33,067 nucleotides of DNA from NCBI RefSeq assembly GCF_002001005.1, contig NZ_MUNX01000044.1, positions 1-33,067 of the forward strand, in the 5' to 3' direction. The stretch is from Flavobacterium sp. A45 (GTDB lineage: Bacteria > Bacteroidota > Bacteroidia > Flavobacteriales > Flavobacteriaceae). The notes beneath the pieces are model-generated. The model did no database searches. It saw only the letters and a list, made by a program, of their open reading frames with translations, and had not been told where the DNA came from. Both the position numbers and the translations under genes were made by a program. The first letter of the stretch is position 1; every line of letters starts with the position of its first letter. Below are positions 9,353-19,002 of this stretch, in pieces.

Positions 9353-9408
9353 AAGTTCTGGTAATCAATCAGAACTTAGCAATAAACTAATTAACATCAA
9401 ACAAACAA

Positions 9409-9963
9409 TTATTGTTTAGGTAAAACAACTGTGTCAATTACATGAATTACGCCATTAGATTGATTTACATCGGCAATTGTTACTTTAGCTTTAGTTCCAT
9501 TTTCGTCAGTAATATATAAATCTTTTCCTTGCATCCAGGCAATTAATGTTCCACCACTCACTGTTTTCAACATTGTTTTTCCATTTCCTTCTTTAATTGC
9601 ATTTGCTATATCAGCAGCATTCATTCTTCCGGCAACTACATGGTAAGTTAAAATGGTTTGCAATGTTTTTAAATTTTCAGGTTTCAGTAAGTTTTCTACT
9701 GTTCCTTTTGGCAATTTGTCAAACGCAGTATTTGTTGGGGCAAAAACGGTGAATGGTCCGGCACTTTGTAAAGTTTCAACTAAACCTGCTGCTTTTACAG
9801 CAGCAACTAATGTGGTGTGATCTTTTGAGTTTACTGCATTTTCAATAATATTTTTGGTAGGATACATAGCTGCTCCTCCAACCATAACACTTTTTTGAGC
9901 ATAAGACGTTACTCCTAACATTAATCCAAAGAATGCAATCGATAAAAATTTTCTAGTTTTCAT
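9409..9963 (-). CDS. Secreted single-domain fasciclin (FAS1) protein
   Basis: This 184-residue protein has a clear signal peptide (MKTRKFLSIAFFGLMLGVTSYAQ) and one FAS1 domain over about residues 37-182. The FAS1 H1 box is AGPFTVFAPTNTAFDKLP, and the H2 region is VNQSNGVIHVIDTVVLP. FAS1 domains mediate adhesion in eukaryotes. In bacteria many small secreted copies exist with unclear roles. There is no lipobox, so it is probably periplasmic or released. It stands alone, converging on pheT, with a 221-base upstream gap shared with the terminator of the next gene. No consensus promoter is clearly visible in that gap. Confidence 0.93.
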   Translation of the reverse strand: MKTRKFLSIAFFGLMLGVTSYAQKSVMVGGAAMYPTKNIIENAVNSKDHTTLVAAVKAAGLVETLQSAGPFTVFAPTNTAFDKLPKGTVENLLKPENLKTLQTILTYHVVAGRMNAADIANAIKEGNGKTMLKTVSGGTLIAWMQGKDLYITDENGTKAKVTIADVNQSNGVIHVIDTVVLPKQ

Positions 9964-10117
9964 AAAAATCTATTTTTAAAAGTTATATAAAGACATTTAC
10001 GCAAACAGATTGCTTTTGGTTTTACTAAAATGATTTTTTTTTTAATTTTATTTCTTAAGAAGATGAAAAAAAAAAAATTAATTGATTTTCAATTTGTTAT
10101 ATTTTTTTAATAGAATA

Positions 10118-10156
10118 AAAAAAGGCAATAGGTTTTAAAAACCGATTGCCTTTTTT
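10118..10156 (-). terminator. Terminator after the OmpA-family gene
   Basis: A long hairpin (arms AAAAAAGGCAATAGGTTTT and AAAACCGATTGCCTTTTTT, one mismatch) lies just downstream of the minus-strand gene ending at 10185, and its minus-strand product ends in a T run. The rest of the 9964-10184 gap is AT-rich with T10 and A12 tracts, and I see no gene in it. Confidence 0.8.
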
Positions 10157-10184
10157 AAATGATACAGTTGTATGTTATTATTTA

Positions 10185-12440
10185 TTACAAGTTTTTTATC
10201 ACAAACTCACTTCTTCTGTTTAATTCGTGTTGTTCTTCATCACAAGAGTTATCAGGAATGCATTTTACAATTGGAACTGATTCTCCATAACCTTTGGCAA
10301 GAACTCTATTTTTAGGAACTCCTTGTTCCAAAATATAATCTCTTGTTGCATCGGCTCTTTTTTGAGAAAGATCCGCGTTGAATTTTGCATTTCCACGATT
10401 ATCAGTGTGTGAACCGATTTCTACAACCATTTCAGGATATTTGTTCATTAATTCAACAACACGATTCAAAATTCTTTTCGATTCTTTTCGAATATACCAC
10501 ATATTATAATCAAAATAGATTGGATCGGTCTTGATAATTAATCGGTCTTTATCTTTTACTACATCTTTTTCGGCAGCAACGATAGCAGCCGTTTTTTCTT
10601 TTTTCTTGGCGGCAGCAATTTCTTTATTTTTTTTGTCTGCAGCAAGTTTGTCTTTTTTCAATTGTTGAGCAGCTTCCAAGTCCGCCAATCTTTTTGACTC
10701 TAGAGCAATTGCATCATCTTTTTTCTTTTGCTTTAGGGCATTAGTATCAGCTATTTTCTTTTCCTGAAGAGCAATTGCATCAGCTTTCTTTTTTTGTTCA
10801 AGTGCAACTAATTCAGCAGCTTTCAATTGTTGCGCTATAATTAAATCGGCAGCTATTTTTTTCTCCAAAGCTATTTGTTCTTCTTTTTTGATAATATCCA
10901 TGGATCGAATTTCCATAGAACCATCATTCGATTTATTTCTTTCTCCCGAAATATGGAACGATTTTGAATTCTCGGTATAATTTTCTTTGGTAGCCAATAA
11001 AGAATAGTTAGACTCACATGCAATTGTAAAACTAAATTTTCCATCTGCTGTAGTAATTGTTTTTTCAAGCTCTTGATTGGCAGAGTTTTTCAATATTACA
11101 ATAGCATTTTCTAATGCAAGATGCGAATCGACATCTGTTATTATACCGGCAATATATTGTTTGCAATCTTCGATAAGTAATTCTTTGGTTTCTTTCAAAG
11201 AATAAATATCATCTTTCCCTTTTCCACCGGGTCTGTCGGATGAAAAATAGCCTTCCTTCGTGTGAGAATCAACAAAATAGGCAAAATCGTCATAACCCGA
11301 GTTTACTGGAAGTCCTACATTCGAAGCTTTAGAATAGGAATTGTCTTGAATATCCGAAACAAAAATATCTAAAGCACCATAGCCTTCATGACCATTGGAA
11401 GAAAAATATAGTTTATTGTCTTTAGAAACAAATGGAAACTGCTCTCTTTTGGTGGTATTTATTTTATCTCCCAAATTTATTGGTTTTCCATAAACAGAGC
11501 CATCAATTGATACGCTAAAAATATCCAATGAGCCCAATGTACCTGGCATATCAGATGCAAAATACAATGTCCTTTCATCAGGACTTAGAGCTGGATGTTC
11601 AACCGAATAATCTGGACTATTGAAAGGCAATGGCATAACATTTGTCCATTTGTTCTTAAGTAACTCAGCTTTGAAAATTTGAATGTTTGATATTTTAGAT
11701 GCATTCTTCCCTCTTCTACCGTTGTTTGAATTGTTTCGGGTAAAATACATGGTTTTGCCATCCTTTGTAAAAATAGCATTCGATTCGTGCATAGGCGATT
11801 TTAAATCTTTTGAAAAATATGCAGCAATAGAATCTTTTGAGTTTGCATTTTTTAAGGGAATACTAACTAAATTCAGATACGATTCATTATTCCATTTATA
11901 GGTTTTGTCAAATAGATTGGGTTTCTTTTTGACTGCTGCAAATACTAAATTATCTCTGAAAATAACAGCGCCAAACTCAGAATTTTCAGTGTTAATGGCT
12001 AAGTTTTGAATGTCAAATCTTTGTCCTATAGCACTAACATTTTTTAAGGTTTTGATGTCTTTATCTAATTTTTCAATAGCTGTATTGTTATTTGAAGCTA
12101 AATAAAATTCTCGCAGGATTTTATTAGCTTCATCATATTTTCCTTTGGCTTTTAATGTTTGTGAATATCTAAAATAAAAATCTTCATTGAGATTTTTGTT
12201 GTTGCTTAAAATTGCATATTGAGCTTGTGCTTTATCATAATCATTGGTATAAAAATAACAATCCCCTAAATTTTGAATAATTTCAACAGTTTGGTTTTTG
12301 GCACTTACTTTTTCATACAACGGAATTGCGGCACTATAATAGGTTTTGCCAAACAATTGATTGGCTCTTTGCAAATCCTGTTGTTGGGCTTGCATCAATT
12401 GGATTGAAAATACGATAAGGAGTATATATATTCTGTTCAT
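10185..12440 (-). CDS. OmpA-family envelope protein with TPR, PD40, coiled coil
   Basis: The protein has 751 residues. A signal peptide ends near residue 18. TPR-like helices cover about 20-130. A PD40/WD40-like beta-propeller follows at about 150-415, with repeated blocks such as ALSPDERTLYFASDMPG and FVSKDNKLYFSSNGHEG. A carboxypeptidase-regulatory-like beta-sandwich is at about 428-495. A Lys/Ala-rich coiled coil occupies about 517-625. A C-terminal OmpA peptidoglycan-binding domain (638-751) contains VEIGSHTDNRGNAKFNADLS and the closing LNRRSEFVI. The order fits the PorE/OmpA-like proteins found with PorP/SprF partners in Bacteroidetes. It would anchor an outer-membrane complex to peptidoglycan. 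It begins 11 bases after the PorP/SprF-like gene, and the two are surely one operon. Confidence 0.9.
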   Translation of the reverse strand: MNRIYILLIVFSIQLMQAQQQDLQRANQLFGKTYYSAAIPLYEKVSAKNQTVEIIQNLGDCYFYTNDYDKAQAQYAILSNNKNLNEDFYFRYSQTLKAKGKYDEANKILREFYLASNNNTAIEKLDKDIKTLKNVSAIGQRFDIQNLAINTENSEFGAVIFRDNLVFAAVKKKPNLFDKTYKWNNESYLNLVSIPLKNANSKDSIAAYFSKDLKSPMHESNAIFTKDGKTMYFTRNNSNNGRRGKNASKISNIQIFKAELLKNKWTNVMPLPFNSPDYSVEHPALSPDERTLYFASDMPGTLGSLDIFSVSIDGSVYGKPINLGDKINTTKREQFPFVSKDNKLYFSSNGHEGYGALDIFVSDIQDNSYSKASNVGLPVNSGYDDFAYFVDSHTKEGYFSSDRPGGKGKDDIYSLKETKELLIEDCKQYIAGIITDVDSHLALENAIVILKNSANQELEKTITTADGKFSFTIACESNYSLLATKENYTENSKSFHISGERNKSNDGSMEIRSMDIIKKEEQIALEKKIAADLIIAQQLKAAELVALEQKKKADAIALQEKKIADTNALKQKKKDDAIALESKRLADLEAAQQLKKDKLAADKKNKEIAAAKKKEKTAAIVAAEKDVVKDKDRLIIKTDPIYFDYNMWYIRKESKRILNRVVELMNKYPEMVVEIGSHTDNRGNAKFNADLSQKRADATRDYILEQGVPKNRVLAKGYGESVPIVKCIPDNSCDEEQHELNRRSEFVIKNL

Positions 12441-12451
12441 TTTTTACTTTT

Positions 12452-13387
12452 TTAGAAAAACCTAGGTGATTTGTCGTATCCTTTGCCTAATAAATCCAAG
12501 TTATACAATAATACAATTTCATGGGATCCAGAACTGAATTGACTAAGATTTGAAGTTACATAATCATAAGAGTAACCAACTCTTAAATTTGGTGTTACAT
12601 TGACATTCATCAGTAAGCTAACAGAATCGTCAAATCGATAAGCTACTCCAAGTTCGAACTTTTCATTATATAATACATTTGCCGTTAAATCAACTGAAAC
12701 TGGTGCTCCTTTTACAAATATGGCCATAGCAGCGGGTTTGAATTTGAAAGCTTCATTAATGTCAAAAACATATCCTCCGGTCAAATAAGTATGAATTTCT
12801 TGAGGACCAAAAGAATTAATATCTGCTCTTGATTTAATATGTTCTGCCGAAAGCAGGTTTGGTACAGAAAGTCCAACATAATAATTATCGGTAAAATAAT
12901 AGGCCCCAACTCCAATGTTAGGTACGGTTTCATTTATATTTTCTGCAAATGCTTTATCGGTAGAAATATCACCAGAATTCAATTGAAAACCATTAAAGTT
13001 GGTACTTATTGAAGAGAAGCCAGCTTTTAGTCCAAATGAAAGTTTCTGTTTTTCATTCAATTGAAGCACATAGGCAAAATCGGCAAAAAGATTAGTTTCT
13101 TTTTTGGCTCCATCTCCAATATCATCCGATACTAATGAGAAACCTCCTTCGATCTTTTCACTTATTGGAGTATGTGCAAACAATGTAAGGGTTTTTGGGG
13201 CGCCTTTAATTCCAGCCCACTGATAACGATACAAACTTCCTAAATTAAGTATTGAAGGGGTTGCTGTTGCATACGCAGGATTTACCACACTCATATTGTT
13301 CATGTATTGAGTGAAATGGGGATCTTGCTGAGCGGTTGCCTTTAGTATGGAAAGGAAAAAAAACACTAGAAGTATTATTTTTTTCAT
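12452..13387 (-). CDS. PorP/SprF-family T9SS membrane protein
   Basis: This 311-residue protein has a signal peptide (ending ILKATAQ) and the family opening QDPHFTQYMNNMSVVNPAYA. The remainder is a predicted beta-barrel with alternating strands and the typical GVAYRFDDSVSLLMNVNVTP near the end. PorP/SprF-family barrels are outer-membrane partners of the type IX secretion system. In Flavobacterium johnsoniae, SprF is needed to export the adhesin SprB, and similar genes sit directly after genes for type-B CTD proteins. Here it follows such a gene by 30 bases, so it is most likely the dedicated export or attachment partner of the upstream protein. Confidence 0.92.
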   Translation of the reverse strand: MKKIILLVFFFLSILKATAQQDPHFTQYMNNMSVVNPAYATATPSILNLGSLYRYQWAGIKGAPKTLTLFAHTPISEKIEGGFSLVSDDIGDGAKKETNLFADFAYVLQLNEKQKLSFGLKAGFSSISTNFNGFQLNSGDISTDKAFAENINETVPNIGVGAYYFTDNYYVGLSVPNLLSAEHIKSRADINSFGPQEIHTYLTGGYVFDINEAFKFKPAAMAIFVKGAPVSVDLTANVLYNEKFELGVAYRFDDSVSLLMNVNVTPNLRVGYSYDYVTSNLSQFSSGSHEIVLLYNLDLLGKGYDKSPRFF

Positions 13388-13417
13388 TAGAATAAATTTA
13401 ATAGGTAAGAAAATGAA

Positions 13418-16400
13418 TTATCGATTTAAATAAAGTTGGCCTTGTTTTGGAGGCAAATTATCTTTATTATAGTTGATAATATAAAAATAGACTCCAGCAG
13501 GTGCATCACCATCTATAAAGCTTGAATTGGAATTTTTTCCATTCCAATCCGGTTTATTGATGTCTCCTTTGAATAAAACATTTCCGTATCGATTAAAAAT
13601 TTCTAAAGTGTAATTTGGAAAGGAAAATTCAACATCAATGATTTGAAAAGTATCATTTATACCATCACCATTTGGAGAAAATCCATCAGGAATCTTTAAT
13701 TTTTCGGGAGTTACATTACAATCGGTTAGGGAAACGGTTACCGCTAAAGGACTGGAAAAACATTGAGTTGTTGTATTATAATCGAAACCAAAATACGTTG
13801 CTCCTTCTGTAAGTAAGTCTGTACTAGGAAGTAATATTCCGTTTGTTGCAGCGTCATACCAAGCTAAATTTGTTGATGCCGTGGTATTGTTTGATAAATT
13901 TAGAATTGTCGGTTGGTCAATTCCGCAAAATTCTTCTCCATTGGGTTGCAAAACGGGTGTTTGAACCGAATTTATTATCACATTAATTGGAGTTGCTGAA
14001 GATTCACACCCTGTGACAAGGTGCTTTTCTTTAACAAAATAATTTCCTGTTGCCAAAATTGCGGTTAATGGCAAAGGTGTTGTGCTAGCAGATGTGTTAT
14101 ACCAATTGTATTGATTTCCGTTTGGAATTAAATTAGCTACTGTTGCCAACTCTGTTTCACAAAAACTTTGATCGCTAGCAGTTGGATTGATAGGTATGGA
14201 ATTAACAGTGAAATTTTTGGTTACAGTATTAATTATTGCAGAGCAGCCATTGCCAGTATTGGTTAAATCTGTTATAGCCAAGATACTACTCCCTGTATTT
14301 AAAAGATTGCTCGCAGGTATTGAAAAGCTTGTTTTTCCTGCATTAACAGTCAATGAAATTGTTTGAGAGCTTATTGCATTTACTCCCGACACAGTATAAC
14401 TCAATGTAATATTCGTTAAGGTTCCCAATCCAGTAATATCGACATTTAGGGCTTGACCCAAACAGGCATCTTTTACTGTCACAAGCATACTGGAAACATC
14501 AGGTAAAGCATTTACAGTAAAGACTTTTGACAACGTTGATGCGTTCGTACAATTGGTTGTTATGTTGGTAATATTTGTAATAACAATAGTTGTGTTTCCA
14601 GAATTTGGAATTAAATTGGATGCTATAGTAAAATTGGCTAACCCAGCAGTAATATTTAAAGTCGATGGAATTGCATTAGCTATATTACTTCCTGATAAAT
14701 TATAAAGAATATCATAGATCCCATCAGTAAGATTGGATGTGCCGGAGAAATTTACACTTGCAGTATATCCTTGGCAAATAGGTGTAATATTTAATGTTGC
14801 ATTATTGATTTGTGGAGTGGTATTTATTGCTACCATAATAGTTTTTAAACTAGATTCACAACCTGTTAGTGCATTTACTTCTTTTACATAATAATTTCCA
14901 CTAACTAAAGGTGTTGTACTAATTAACGGGACTGTGCTTGTTGCCGAATCAAACCATTGATATTGATTTCCTTGAGGGCTTAAATTGGCAACAGTTGCGT
15001 TTTCTGAAGTGCAAAAATTTTGATCATTTGCAGCTGGAATAGCAGGTATTGGATTTACAGTAAAATCTGTTTTATTATTTATGGCTAAAGTACATCCAGT
15101 TACTGTATTGGTCAAATCAGTTATTGTGAAAGAGGTCAGCCCAACATTTGGGATATCAGTTGCCGGAATAACAAAATTAACTTCACCAGCTACTACTGCT
15201 AAAGGAATAGTTTGTGATGTCAAAGTATTAAATCCTGAAAGATTATAAGTAATAGCAATAGCTGTCAAAGTTCCTAAACCCGATAATTTTACACTTATGG
15301 GCTGACCTTGACATACATCATTAATTGTTGCAACTAAATTGGTTGCGTCAGGTAAAGGATTTACCGTAAATTGCTCATTAAGTGCAGATGTATTGGTACA
15401 ACCAGTTGCAGTATTGGTAATTCGGGTAATAGTAATGGTGCTCGTACCTACATTTGGAATCAAAGCTTTTGGAATTGCAAAAGAACCTAAACCACTTGTA
15501 ATACTTAGAACAGAAGGGATTGCTACGGCTGTATTACTACCGCTTATATTGTAAAGGATATCATAATTTCCATCGGTAAGATTTGATGTTCCAGAAAAAT
15601 TTACTAATGCGTCAAAGGTTTGACAAACTGGAACAATAGTTAGTGTAGCATTATTGATTTTAGGAATTGGGTTAATATGGAAAACATCGAAAATTGAACC
15701 TATTATATTTTTACAAATACCCAGACTTGACGTACTAACTATATTTGTAATTGTAATAGTATAAGAACCTACTCCAGAAAAATTACTTGATGGTATAGGC
15801 AACTGCATTTTTCCACCAATAAAATTCTGTGTTGTAGTAATTGGTAAAGGAACTCCAGTAATTGTATAAGTTACTTCATAAGCTCCGTTAGGAATGTTTT
15901 GAACTCCTTGAAATAAATCTCCCCAAATTGTTGGTGTTATAAGGTCTTCACAAATACTATCAACTACATTAAATGTCGCGCCAGTAAAATCAAGTTGTTT
16001 TTCAATAGTGATATCTACAGATGATGACTGATCGGAACAAACCAAATAATTTGATGGCACAGTATAGGTAAAACTATAAACACCTGGTCCTCTAGTATTG
16101 TAAATATTTTGAATATTAATATTAGAATCTGTAGCACTAGTTATTTCTCCAAGCCCAGCATCTGTCCATGCTCCACCAATATCTTCTCCGTTCAATTGTT
16201 CGAATAAATCAAAATTAGTGTAGGTGCCTAATACATTAGAACATAATTGCAAATTCGTTGGTGTGCCTGATTCAGGTCCTCTGAATATTGAAACATTTAC
16301 AGTAGAAGAAACAGATGAATTACAAGTCGATCCTAACGGAGATGGGACTGTGTAAGTATAAGGATAAGTGTTTCCTGAAGGAGGAGCAGCAGTATTAAGT

Positions 16401-16918
16401 GTATTGCCCGATAAACCACCAGCACCAGAATCATCATTCCAAGTACCATTTGTTTGTGGTGATGGTGTTGGAACCCCTTTAAAAAGCTTGAACAAATTCA
16501 AACTTTCATTGTTACAAACAGAAAAATCAGGACCAGGAGTTCCGGCATATCCCCCAATTGTAACTGTTACAATAGCTGAATCTGTACAACCTAACCCATC
16601 TGAAACGGTATAGGTATAATTATAAATACCACTTTTTTTGATTTGCTGAGCATTTAAAATACCAGATGTTGTATTTAAACCTAAAGATTTATCATCATCA
16701 GACCAAGTTCCTCCAAGTGTGTGAGGCCCTAATTGGGCATTCAAATCTACAGAAATACTCGATGGATTTGCAATGTCGCAAACATTTAAAGTATTATTAT
16801 CACTTCCTGCAATTCCGGTACATTGAGCATTAACATCAATAGAATAGAAAAATAGAAAAAGAAATGTCAGAAAAGAATAAAATGTAAAATGAGTAGGAAA
16901 ACGTAGTTTTGGAACCAT
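13418..16918 (-). CDS. Large T9SS type B-sorted surface protein with tandem repeats
   Basis: The protein has 1166 residues. A hydrophobic signal peptide ends near residue 32 (IDVNAQ). Several Ig/PKD-like beta-sandwich modules follow, then a long internal duplication: residues about 421-703 and 704-985 repeat the order INNATL module, GLGTLT module, and an Ig-like module with GNQYQWF or GNQYNWY. A diverged module of the same kind lies at about 320-420. The last 95 residues form a type B gliding-motility-associated C-terminal domain (LKIPDGFSPNGDGINDTFQI, LEIFNRYGNVLF, AGVYFYIINY, final GQLYLNR). It should therefore be exported across the outer membrane by T9SS and held at the surface with the PorP/SprF partner. 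The ligand is unknown. It is Ser/Thr/Asn-rich with few Lys. Confidence 0.92.
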   Translation of the reverse strand: MVPKLRFPTHFTFYSFLTFLFLFFYSIDVNAQCTGIAGSDNNTLNVCDIANPSSISVDLNAQLGPHTLGGTWSDDDKSLGLNTTSGILNAQQIKKSGIYNYTYTVSDGLGCTDSAIVTVTIGGYAGTPGPDFSVCNNESLNLFKLFKGVPTPSPQTNGTWNDDSGAGGLSGNTLNTAAPPSGNTYPYTYTVPSPLGSTCNSSVSSTVNVSIFRGPESGTPTNLQLCSNVLGTYTNFDLFEQLNGEDIGGAWTDAGLGEITSATDSNINIQNIYNTRGPGVYSFTYTVPSNYLVCSDQSSSVDITIEKQLDFTGATFNVVDSICEDLITPTIWGDLFQGVQNIPNGAYEVTYTITGVPLPITTTQNFIGGKMQLPIPSSNFSGVGSYTITITNIVSTSSLGICKNIIGSIFDVFHINPIPKINNATLTIVPVCQTFDALVNFSGTSNLTDGNYDILYNISGSNTAVAIPSVLSITSGLGSFAIPKALIPNVGTSTITITRITNTATGCTNTSALNEQFTVNPLPDATNLVATINDVCQGQPISVKLSGLGTLTAIAITYNLSGFNTLTSQTIPLAVVAGEVNFVIPATDIPNVGLTSFTITDLTNTVTGCTLAINNKTDFTVNPIPAIPAANDQNFCTSENATVANLSPQGNQYQWFDSATSTVPLISTTPLVSGNYYVKEVNALTGCESSLKTIMVAINTTPQINNATLNITPICQGYTASVNFSGTSNLTDGIYDILYNLSGSNIANAIPSTLNITAGLANFTIASNLIPNSGNTTIVITNITNITTNCTNASTLSKVFTVNALPDVSSMLVTVKDACLGQALNVDITGLGTLTNITLSYTVSGVNAISSQTISLTVNAGKTSFSIPASNLLNTGSSILAITDLTNTGNGCSAIINTVTKNFTVNSIPINPTASDQSFCETELATVANLIPNGNQYNWYNTSASTTPLPLTAILATGNYFVKEKHLVTGCESSATPINVIINSVQTPVLQPNGEEFCGIDQPTILNLSNNTTASTNLAWYDAATNGILLPSTDLLTEGATYFGFDYNTTTQCFSSPLAVTVSLTDCNVTPEKLKIPDGFSPNGDGINDTFQIIDVEFSFPNYTLEIFNRYGNVLFKGDINKPDWNGKNSNSSFIDGDAPAGVYFYIINYNKDNLPPKQGQLYLNR

Positions 16919-16937
16919 AAATTTTATTTGATTTCAC

Positions 16938-16945
16938 CAAAAATA
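16938..16945 (-). promoter_or_regulatory. Putative -7 element of the surface-protein operon
   Basis: On the minus strand this reads TATTTTTG, matching TAnnTTTG, 20 bases before the ATG at 16918. No TTG at the right distance is obvious, and the leader would be very short (about 10-15 bases). Tentative. Confidence 0.3.
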
Positions 16946-17051
16946 AACATTTCCATATAACTTAACATACTTTTAACCTTTTATTTAGTACAAGCTATAA
17001 AAAAAAATTGAGTACTAAAAACTATAAGTATGAATGGTTTTTTAAAAACAT

Positions 17052-17080
17052 AAAAAAAAGCCCCGCAAATTGCAGGGCTT
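17052..17080 (-). terminator. Terminator after rpsA
   Basis: The hairpin arms AAGCCCCGCAA and TTGCAGGGCTT (one mismatch, 1-base centre) are followed on the minus strand by eight T residues. It separates rpsA from the surface-protein operon downstream. Confidence 0.8.
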
Positions 17081-17103
17081 CCTATATTCAAAAAATCAAG
17101 AAA

Positions 17104-18882
17104 TTATTTTTTCTCTGATTTTTCCATTTTAGCTTTTAATGCAGCTAATACATCATTGTTATCTCCTAAAGTTGCAGCTGGTGCGTTTGTAGTAGATGCG
17201 GATGAAGTATTTTCAGTAACAGCTTTCACGTTTTTCTCTTCTTCTTCACGGAAGATAGCAGTGTGAGATGCAACTACTCTTTTGAATTCTTTGTTGAATT
17301 CAATTACTTTGAAATCAGCAGAATCTCCTTTTTTCAATTTCTTACCGTCTTCTTTTTCAAGGTGACGAGTAGGAATGAAAGCAACGATATCATCTCCGAA
17401 TTCTACAGTAGCTCCTTTGTCAACGATTTCAGAAATTTCACCTGTGTGGATAGTTCCAACTGCGAAAGAATCTTCGTATTGATCCCAAGGATTAGCAGTA
17501 GTTTGTTTGTGACCTAAAGATAATTTACGTCCATCAACATCTAATTCTAATACAACTACGTCTAATTTTTCACCAACATTTACAAATTCAGATGGGTGTT
17601 TGATTTTCTTAGTCCAAGATAAGTCAGAGATGTAGATTAATCCATCAATTCCTTCTTCTAATTCTACGAAAATTCCAAAGTTTGTAAAGTTTCTAACGAT
17701 ACCTGTATGTTTAGAACCTACTGGGTATTTAGAAGTAATGTCAGTCCAAGGATCTTGAGTCAATTGTTTGATACCTAATGACATTTTACGGTCATCTCTA
17801 TCTAAAGTTAAGATAACAGCCTCAACAACATCTCCAACTTTTACGAAATCTTGAGCAGAACGTAAATGAGTTGACCATGACATTTCAGAAACGTGGATTA
17901 AACCTTCAACACCTTCAGCAACTTCGATAAATGCACCGTAATCAGCGATTACAACTACTTTACCGTTTACTTTGTCGCCAATTTTCAAATCAGAGTTCAA
18001 AGCATCCCATGGGTGAGCGTTTAATTGTTTCAATCCTAATTGAATTCTTGTTTTCTCATCATCGAAATCAAGGATTACAACGTTTAATTTTTGGTCTAAT
18101 TCAAGAACTTCACTTGGGTGGTTGATTCTACTCCAAGAAAGGTCAGTAATGTGAATTAATCCATCAACACCACCTAAGTCAATAAACACACCATAAGAAG
18201 TAATGTTTTTAACAACACCTTCTAATACTTGTCCTTTTTGTAATTGACCGATGATTTCTTTTTTCTGTACTTCGATATCCGCTTCAATAAGCGCTTTATG
18301 AGATACAACAACGTTTTTGAATTCGTGGTTAATTTTTACCACTTTGAATTCCATCATTTTGTTTACATATACATCGTAGTCTCTAATTGGCTTAACATCA
18401 ATTTGAGATCCTGGTAAGAAAGCTTCAATTCCGAAAACGTCAACGATCATACCACCTTTAGTTCTGCATTTAACAAAACCATTAACGATTTCTCCTGTTT
18501 CGTTTGCAGAAATAACTCTATCCCAAGATTTAATAGTACGTGCTTTTCTGTGAGATAATACTAATTGACCTGTTTTGTCCTCACGGATGTCGATTAATAC
18601 TTCTACTTTGTCACCTACTTTTAAAGCTGGGTTGTAACGGAATTCATTTAAAGAAATAACACCTTCAGATTTAGCATTGATATCAACGATAACGTCTCTA
18701 TCTGTAATTCTAACAACAACTCCTTCAACTACTTCTTCTTGATCTGTAGCGATGAAAGTTTTAGATACTAGTTCTTCAAACTCTAATAAGTTTTTCTCAT
18801 CTACTGCATCGATACCTTCTTCGAAGTTATGCCAGTTAAAATTTGCTAAAAACTCTTCTTGTGATTTTAATTGTTCAGACAT
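17104..18882 (-). CDS. rpsA: 30S ribosomal protein S1
   Basis: This 592-residue protein has six S1/OB-fold RNA-binding domains at about residues 49-113, 130-196, 217-286, 302-372, 389-458 and 475-541. Domains 3-5 carry the strongest consensus (GVFIDLGGVDGLIHITDLSW, GAFIEVAEGVEGLIHVSEMSW and GIFVELEEGIDGLIYISDLSW, the second shown with its flanking residue). The C-terminal tail is Ser/Thr/Ala- and Lys-rich and probably disordered. S1 helps the 30S subunit bind and unfold mRNA. This matters more in Bacteroidetes, where Shine-Dalgarno motifs are seldom used; none is seen upstream of genes here. The gene has its own promoter, leader and terminator, so it forms a single-gene unit. Confidence 0.97.
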   Translation of the reverse strand: MSEQLKSQEEFLANFNWHNFEEGIDAVDEKNLLEFEELVSKTFIATDQEEVVEGVVVRITDRDVIVDINAKSEGVISLNEFRYNPALKVGDKVEVLIDIREDKTGQLVLSHRKARTIKSWDRVISANETGEIVNGFVKCRTKGGMIVDVFGIEAFLPGSQIDVKPIRDYDVYVNKMMEFKVVKINHEFKNVVVSHKALIEADIEVQKKEIIGQLQKGQVLEGVVKNITSYGVFIDLGGVDGLIHITDLSWSRINHPSEVLELDQKLNVVILDFDDEKTRIQLGLKQLNAHPWDALNSDLKIGDKVNGKVVVIADYGAFIEVAEGVEGLIHVSEMSWSTHLRSAQDFVKVGDVVEAVILTLDRDDRKMSLGIKQLTQDPWTDITSKYPVGSKHTGIVRNFTNFGIFVELEEGIDGLIYISDLSWTKKIKHPSEFVNVGEKLDVVVLELDVDGRKLSLGHKQTTANPWDQYEDSFAVGTIHTGEISEIVDKGATVEFGDDIVAFIPTRHLEKEDGKKLKKGDSADFKVIEFNKEFKRVVASHTAIFREEEEKNVKAVTENTSSASTTNAPAATLGDNNDVLAALKAKMEKSEKK

Positions 18883-19002
18883 GCTGATAAAAAATTTGTA
18901 TTCTGTTTTTTCTCGAGTTTCTTCATGCGATAGAAAAATACAGAAGTTGTTTTACTTAAATTGTTGATACCTAAAGGAAACTCTTCTCTACCAAAAGGTG
19001 TG

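Noticed and set aside
10031..10077. T10 and A12 homopolymer tracts upstream of the FAS1 gene
   Set aside because: Possible slippage sites, but they are not near a -10/-33 pair and not inside a gene. Such tracts are expected in this AT-rich genome.
16810..16918. Cys directly after the signal peptide of the surface protein, as in a lipoprotein
   Set aside because: The sequence before it (VNAQ) does not fit a lipobox, and the type-B C-terminal domain already explains surface localisation.
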